Assembly (NCBI GenBank): GCA_002421865.1
Contig: DISE01000097.1
Coordinates: 1 to 10,808, forward strand
Direction: 5' to 3'
Length of the DNA: 10,808 nt
Origin: Castellaniella sp. UBA6218
GTDB lineage: Bacteria > Pseudomonadota > Gammaproteobacteria > Burkholderiales > Burkholderiaceae_B
The position numbers and the translations under genes were made by a program. Below are positions 6,612-10,808 of the stretch, piece after piece. The notes beneath the pieces are model-generated. The model was not told the origin of the DNA. It was given only the letters and a program-made list of their open reading frames with translations, and made no database searches. The first letter of the stretch is position 1; the number at the start of each line of letters is the position of its first letter.

Positions 6612-8888
6612 ATGGAGAAGCTCTTGGCACCGCACCCTTCCGCCTCCCGGACTCTGCTGGGCTCGTCCCTCGCCCTGGCACTCGCCGCGCCGGGGTCCTT
6701 CCTGCCGACAGGCGCGCAGGCTCAGACCGCGGGCAAGCCCGCCACGCTGAGCCCCGTGACGGTCCAAGGCGACGAGGGCGACGGCTACAAGACCGACGAA
6801 GCCTCTCAGGCCAAGTTCACGGCGCCGCTGCTGGACACGCCGAAATCCGTCCAGATCATTCCGCAAGCCATCATCCAGGACACCAACGCCACCTCGCTGG
6901 AAGATGTGCTGCGGAACTCGCCGGGCATCACCTTCGGCGCCGGCGAAGGCGGCCAGCCCCTGGCCGACCGGCCCTTCATTCGCGGCGCCTCCTCGGCCAG
7001 CAACATCTATGTGGACGGGATCCGCGACGCCGGCGGCCAGACGCGCGAAGTCTTCGACCTGGAAAGTGTGGAAATCATCCGCGGCGCCGACTCGGCCCTG
7101 GGCGGGCGCGGCACCGGAGGCGGCAGCATCAACCTGACCAGCAAGCACGCCCACCTGGGCGACGTCGCCAGCGCCAGCCTGGGCATCGGCACCGACACGT
7201 ATTTCCGCGCCACCGCCGATGGCAACTGGCAGTTCAGCGACACCTCGGCGTTCCGCCTGAACGTGCTGGGCGCCTCGGGCGACATGCCCGGGCGCGGCGC
7301 CGTGGACTACAAGAACTGGGGCGTGGCGCCGACGATCTCGTTCGGTCTGGGCACACCGACCCGTGCGTCGCTCGGCTATTACCACTATCAGACGGACGGC
7401 ATGCCGGACTACGGGGTGCCGGTGATCCGCCAGACAGGCACCCGCAACTTCCCCTACATGACCGACAACGGCATCCTGGACGTCGATCGCGACACCTTCT
7501 ACGGCGTCTATGACCGGGACTATCGCAAGACACAGGCGGATATCGGCACCCTCGAGATCGAGCACGACATCACGGACCGCCTGACGGTGCGCAACGCCAC
7601 GCGCTACGGCGAAACCCTGAACGATTACGTCCTGACCAACCCGGGCGACGGGCAGGTGAAATACGATGCAGGCACAGGCCGGTACTGGCTGCTGCGCGGA
7701 ACAAAAACGCGCTGGCAGAAAAGCACCACCCTGGCGAACGTCACCGAACTGACCGGCCGGTTCGAGACGGGCCGCCTGAAGCACCGTTTCAACGCCGGGA
7801 TCGAAATGTCCCGGGAAACCACGAAAAACGCCAGCTATCAATTCAGCAACGTCAGCGGCTCCGCCTGCCCGGCCGTGTTTGCCGGCAAAATGGATTGCAC
7901 GCCCCTCTTCAATCCCAATCCCGACGACCCCTGGTACGGTGACATCACGCGCGGCCCGCTGAGCCTGGACGCCAGGTCCACTACCCAGGCCGTCTACTTC
8001 TTCGACAGCATCGAACTGAACGAGCAGTTTTCGGTCAATGCGGGCCTGCGCTTCGACCGTTACCGGATTTCGGGCGAATCGGTCCCGCGCGGCGCCACCG
8101 CACCGGTGCATGACGATGGCGCCTGGAACATGTTCAATTACCAGCTGGGCCTGGTCTACAAGCCGGCGCGCAATGGCAGCATCTACGTCAGCTATGCGAC
8201 CGCATCCACGCCGCCCTCAATGTCGGGGGGCGACCAGGACAGCCTGGGCGTGACTGGCGCAAACAGCCTGGGCGACCTGAAGCCCGAGAAAAGCCGCACC
8301 GTCGAACTGGGCACGAAATGGAATTTCCTGGACGATCGACTGGGCCTGACCGCCGCAATCTTCGAGAATGAACGGCGCGACGCCCAGATCGAGGTGGATC
8401 CGGGCGTCTACGCCCAGGCCGGAAAGACACGCGTGCGCGGCCTGGAACTGGGCATCAACGGCAGGATCACCCCGAAATGGGCTGTCTACGGCGGCTACGC
8501 CTATCTGAACAGCAAGCTGGTGGAAGGCGCCTACAGCAACGTCAACGTGGGAGATCCCCTGACCAACACGCCCAGGCACAGCTTCAGCCTGTGGTCCACC
8601 TACAAGGTCCTGCCGCCGCTGACCGTGGGCGCGGGCGCCTACTACGTCGGCAAGACCTTCGGCGGCTCGGGCCAGGGCACGGCCGGCGGCGGCGCCCATG
8701 GCACCTACATGCCCGCCTACTGGCGCTTCGATGCCATGGCGTCCTACCAGGTCCACAAGAACCTCAGCCTCCAGCTGAACGCCCTGAACCTGACCGACAA
8801 GGTGTATTACGCCCGCAACAACGGCAATCACCACGCCGACTTCGGTCCGGGCCGCCAGTTCATCCTGACCGCCAACCTGAAATACTGA
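6612..8888 (+). CDS. fiu: Catecholate siderophore receptor, Fiu/PiuA type
   Basis: TonB-dependent outer-membrane receptor of 758 residues for catecholate iron complexes. A signal peptide (hydrophobic LLGSSLALALAA, 15-26) ends near AQA|Q (residues 35-38). The TonB box LSPVTVQG is at 46-53. The plug, about 70-180, has PKSVQIIPQAIIQD, SLEDVLRNSPGITF, RPFIRGASSASNIYVDGIRD and VEIIRGADSALGGRGTGGGSINLTSK. The barrel closes with NALNLTDKVYYARNN and terminal FILTANLKY. From memory, E. coli Fiu shares the IYxDGIRD, GVAPxxxFGLGT, FxLWSxY and GVGAGAxYxG-type segments. C419 and C429 probably form a disulfide in an external loop. ATG 6612 has no clear ribosome site; an in-frame TTG at 6624 has GGAGAAG (6614-6620) just before it and would also keep the signal peptide. 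It is followed by the PiuC-type gene, the usual partner. The symbol could equally be piuA. Confidence 0.92.
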   Translation: MEKLLAPHPSASRTLLGSSLALALAAPGSFLPTGAQAQTAGKPATLSPVTVQGDEGDGYKTDEASQAKFTAPLLDTPKSVQIIPQAIIQDTNATSLEDVLRNSPGITFGAGEGGQPLADRPFIRGASSASNIYVDGIRDAGGQTREVFDLESVEIIRGADSALGGRGTGGGSINLTSKHAHLGDVASASLGIGTDTYFRATADGNWQFSDTSAFRLNVLGASGDMPGRGAVDYKNWGVAPTISFGLGTPTRASLGYYHYQTDGMPDYGVPVIRQTGTRNFPYMTDNGILDVDRDTFYGVYDRDYRKTQADIGTLEIEHDITDRLTVRNATRYGETLNDYVLTNPGDGQVKYDAGTGRYWLLRGTKTRWQKSTTLANVTELTGRFETGRLKHRFNAGIEMSRETTKNASYQFSNVSGSACPAVFAGKMDCTPLFNPNPDDPWYGDITRGPLSLDARSTTQAVYFFDSIELNEQFSVNAGLRFDRYRISGESVPRGATAPVHDDGAWNMFNYQLGLVYKPARNGSIYVSYATASTPPSMSGGDQDSLGVTGANSLGDLKPEKSRTVELGTKWNFLDDRLGLTAAIFENERRDAQIEVDPGVYAQAGKTRVRGLELGINGRITPKWAVYGGYAYLNSKLVEGAYSNVNVGDPLTNTPRHSFSLWSTYKVLPPLTVGAGAYYVGKTFGGSGQGTAGGGAHGTYMPAYWRFDAMASYQVHKNLSLQLNALNLTDKVYYARNNGNHHADFGPGRQFILTANLKY

Positions 8889-8910
8889 TCCGCCGGGGCG
8901 CGTTTCCGAC

Positions 8911-9591
8911 ATGCTCATCACCCTTCCCGACCTGCTTGCACCCGACGTGGTCAGACAATGCCGCACCGATCTGGAAGCCGCCCGATGGACAGACGGCGCC
9001 CGGACCGCCGGCCACGTGGCCGCGCACGTCAAGGCCAACCGCCAGCTGGCGCTGGACGACCCGGCGGGCGCGCGGATCGGCGCCCTGATCCTCGAAGCAC
9101 TGGGCCGCGATCCCCTGTTCATGTCCGCCGCCCTGCCCGCCCGCATCCTGCCGCCACGGTTCAACCGCTACGAAGGCGGGGAACACTACGGCTTTCACAT
9201 CGACAACGCGATCTTCCAGGTGCCTGGCGAACCGGTGCGCATCCGGTCCGACGTTTCCACCACGGTGTTCCTGAGCGACCCGGACGAATACGAAGGAGGC
9301 GAGCTGATCATCCAGGACACCTACGGCGAACAGCGCGTCAAACTGCCCGCCGGACACGCCGTGGTCTATCCCGGCACCAGTCTGCATCGCGTCGCCCCCG
9401 TCACCCGGGGCGTGCGCTACGGCGCGTTCTTCTGGACCCAGAGCCTGGTGCGCGATGACGGCCGCCGCACGCTGCTGCTGAACCAGGACATCGCCATCCA
9501 GCGCCTGATCCAGGCCGGCGCCGACCCCGAAACCGTCGCCCAACTGACGGGGGTCTATCACAACCTGCTGAGGATGTGGTCGGAGCTGTAG
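8911..9591 (+). CDS. piuC: PKHD-type Fe(II)/2-oxoglutarate-dependent hydroxylase PiuC/YbiX
   Basis: A 226-residue cytoplasmic dioxygenase of the prolyl-4-hydroxylase-like superfamily. It would couple oxidative decarboxylation of 2-oxoglutarate to hydroxylation of an unknown substrate. The iron ligands are H96-x-D98 (in EHYGFHIDNA) and H159 (in TSLHRVAPVTRG). R169 is positioned to bind 2-oxoglutarate, matching the spacing annotated for E. coli YbiX. Typical PKHD segments include RYEGGEHYGFHID, VSTTVFLSDPDEYEGGEL and LPAGHAVVYPGTSLH. Length matches the family (about 226). ATG 8911 lies 22 bp after the receptor stop with only a weak GGGG upstream, so the two genes are probably co-transcribed. 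The pairing with a Fiu/PiuA receptor is conserved in E. coli and Pseudomonas, so a role in iron metabolism is likely, but the physiological substrate is not established. Confidence 0.94.
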   Translation: MLITLPDLLAPDVVRQCRTDLEAARWTDGARTAGHVAAHVKANRQLALDDPAGARIGALILEALGRDPLFMSAALPARILPPRFNRYEGGEHYGFHIDNAIFQVPGEPVRIRSDVSTTVFLSDPDEYEGGELIIQDTYGEQRVKLPAGHAVVYPGTSLHRVAPVTRGVRYGAFFWTQSLVRDDGRRTLLLNQDIAIQRLIQAGADPETVAQLTGVYHNLLRMWSEL

Positions 9592-9636
9592 AGCTGGAGA
9601 CCCGGCGCCATCCTGTTCGACCCCGATGCAACCCGT

Positions 9637-10488
9637 CTAATGCCGCAACCGGAACCAGTTCAGCACCGCGTCCAGCGGGCTGTGATCCAGGGCGAAGCGC
9701 GCCTGGGCGCGGACCACGGGCTTGGCACGATAGGCCACCGAATAAAAGGCCTGCGCCATCATCGGCAGGTCGTTGGACCCATCCCCCAGCACGATGATCT
9801 GCTCCGGCGCCGCGCCCGTGGATTCGGCCAGCGCGCGCACATGACGCGCCTTGGCCGCGCCGTCGACGATATCGCCCAGCACCCGGCCCGTCAGCACGCC
9901 ATCCATGACTTCCAGTGTGTTGGCATGTGCCTCGTCCAGCGCCAGCCCCCGGCGCAGGCGCTCGGTGAAGAAGGTGAAGCCCCCGGACACCAGAATCGTC
10001 TTCAGGCCATGGTCGCGGGCGACCTCGATCAGACGCTCGGCCCCGGGATTCAGGCGCAGGCGCTCGGCGAAGACCTGTTCCAGGGCCGTTTCCGGCACGC
10101 CGCGCAGCAAGGCCACGCGGCGGCGCAGGCTTTCGGCAAAGTCTTTGATCTCGCCGCGCATGGCGGCTTCGGTGATGGCCGCGACCTCGGCCTTGCGTCC
10201 GGCCATGTCGGCGATCTCGTCTATGCATTCGATGTTCACCAGCGTGGAATCCATGTCCATCGCCAGTATCCTGCAGTCGCGCAAGCGCGCGATCTGGTCG
10301 AAGAAGGCGTAGTCCATGCCGAATTCGTCACAGCATGCCTGCACTTCCGGCCGGGCGTCCGGGTCCACGTCCAGCAGGCGCACCGCCGTGTTGCCCAGCT
10401 CCTGCACGCCGCCCGCGCTGGCGATGGCGGCGATTTTTTCGATGTTGGAGGCGACCAGATTGGGCGCCTGCAAAATGAGGTGTGTCAT
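9637..10488 (-). CDS. serB: Phosphoserine phosphatase SerB
   Basis: A 283-residue cytoplasmic HAD-superfamily enzyme that removes phosphate from O-phosphoserine in the last step of serine synthesis. HAD motif I is DMDSTLVNIECIDE, with nucleophile D78 and acid/base D80. Motif II is S168 in VSGGF, motif III is K213 in AAKARHV, and motif IV is GDGSNDLPMM with D236 and D240 for Mg2+; the family usually has GDGAND. The N-terminal ~70 residues form the variable ACT-like region found in SerB. ATG 10488 follows the stop of the upstream small membrane-protein gene with one base between (TGA-C-ATG), which suggests translational coupling. The stop TAG is at 9639-9637. It converges on piuC with a 45-bp gap in which no hairpin terminator is evident. 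All catalytic residues are intact. Confidence 0.97.
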   Translation of the reverse strand: MTHLILQAPNLVASNIEKIAAIASAGGVQELGNTAVRLLDVDPDARPEVQACCDEFGMDYAFFDQIARLRDCRILAMDMDSTLVNIECIDEIADMAGRKAEVAAITEAAMRGEIKDFAESLRRRVALLRGVPETALEQVFAERLRLNPGAERLIEVARDHGLKTILVSGGFTFFTERLRRGLALDEAHANTLEVMDGVLTGRVLGDIVDGAAKARHVRALAESTGAAPEQIIVLGDGSNDLPMMAQAFYSVAYRAKPVVRAQARFALDHSPLDAVLNWFRLRH

Positions 10489-10489
10489 G

Positions 10490-10801
10490 TCAGAGTGTTG
10501 CGGCCGCGGCCTTGCCGGATTTGCGCCGGCGCATCAGATAGCGGAATACGAATCCGGGATAGCCCAGCACCAGGAACAGGCTGAGTGTAATGGCGAAGAA
10601 CTCCCAGGTCTTGGGAAAGAGATTGCCCATGTTGGCCTCGAAGCCGAAGCCGATGGCGCCCACCAGCACGTAGAATACCAGCACCTCGAGCAGGCTGGAG
10701 AAAAACGGCTTGTCGGCCTGGGAAGCCCCGCCACCGCGGCGCCGGCCCGGATAGGCGAGCAGCGCGACCGCGATGCCGAAGACCGCCAGGAGCTTGACCA
10801 T
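10490..10801 (-). CDS. Small three-helix membrane protein, DUF2818-like
   Basis: A 103-residue inner-membrane protein. It has an N-terminal helix (LLAVFGIAVALLAY, about 4-17), a basic loop GRRRGGG, a second helix (LLEVLVFYVLVGAIGF, about 37-52), a third helix (FAITLSLFLVLGYPGFVF, about 69-86) and a basic tail (LMRRRKSGK). The pattern LLE-LVFY-LVG followed by WEFFAIT-LFLVLGYPGF-RYL is what I recall from DUF2818, a betaproteobacterial family often near nuoN. This is from memory and not confirmed. ATG 10801 is preferred. A TTG two codons upstream (10807) is also open, and the window ends before any ribosome site can be judged, so the true start could lie outside. Its stop is one base from the serB start, implying one transcript. 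Function unknown. Confidence 0.72.
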   Translation of the reverse strand: MVKLLAVFGIAVALLAYPGRRRGGGASQADKPFFSSLLEVLVFYVLVGAIGFGFEANMGNLFPKTWEFFAITLSLFLVLGYPGFVFRYLMRRRKSGKAAAATL

Positions 10802-10808
10802 GAACAAG

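Noticed and set aside
9592..9636. Terminator between piuC and serB
   Set aside because: No stem of useful length and no T-run were found in the 45-bp convergent gap.

Overview
The window is high-GC DNA with uniform codon use. It looks like a betaproteobacterial chromosome, most probably Bordetella/Achromobacter-like (Alcaligenaceae). This assignment rests on protein style and gene content recalled from memory, not on a database search. No RNA genes, insertion sequences, integrases, CRISPR arrays or long repeats were seen.

Layout. (1) 1-720, plus strand: the last 239 codons of mfd, the transcription-repair coupling factor. (2) 785-4317, plus strand: a Fur-box promoter, a TonB-dependent siderophore receptor with a FhuA/FoxA-like C-terminus, and an overlapping MFS permease. 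A very strong terminator-like hairpin lies inside the first codons of the permease. (3) 4314-6392, minus strand: a cytoplasmic S9 (oligopeptidase B-like) serine hydrolase, convergent with the permease and sharing a CTAG stop-codon overlap. (4) 6393-6611: a 219-bp divergent control region with one Fur-type operator for each direction. (5) 6612-9591, plus strand: a Fiu/PiuA-type catecholate receptor followed by a PiuC/YbiX-type Fe(II)/2-oxoglutarate hydroxylase. (6) 9637-10801, minus strand: serB (phosphoserine phosphatase), preceded by a small three-helix membrane protein that reads like the DUF2818 family.

How the genes fit together. The block from about 785 to 9591 reads as a self-contained iron acquisition island between housekeeping genes. 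Three promoters, each with a TAGAAT-type -10 and an overlapping Fur-like palindrome, drive two outer-membrane receptors, one candidate inner-membrane permease and two candidate processing enzymes. The simplest model has two parts. Receptor 1 and the MFS permease import a ferri-siderophore, and the S9 hydrolase may cut its peptide or ester backbone in the cytoplasm to release iron. The second receptor plus PiuC is the known fiu-ybiX / piuA-piuC pair. The receptor and hydroxylase calls are firm. The role of the S9 enzyme in siderophore processing is inference from position and Fur-box control. No siderophore biosynthesis genes and no TonB/ExbBD are present, which fits use of siderophores made elsewhere.
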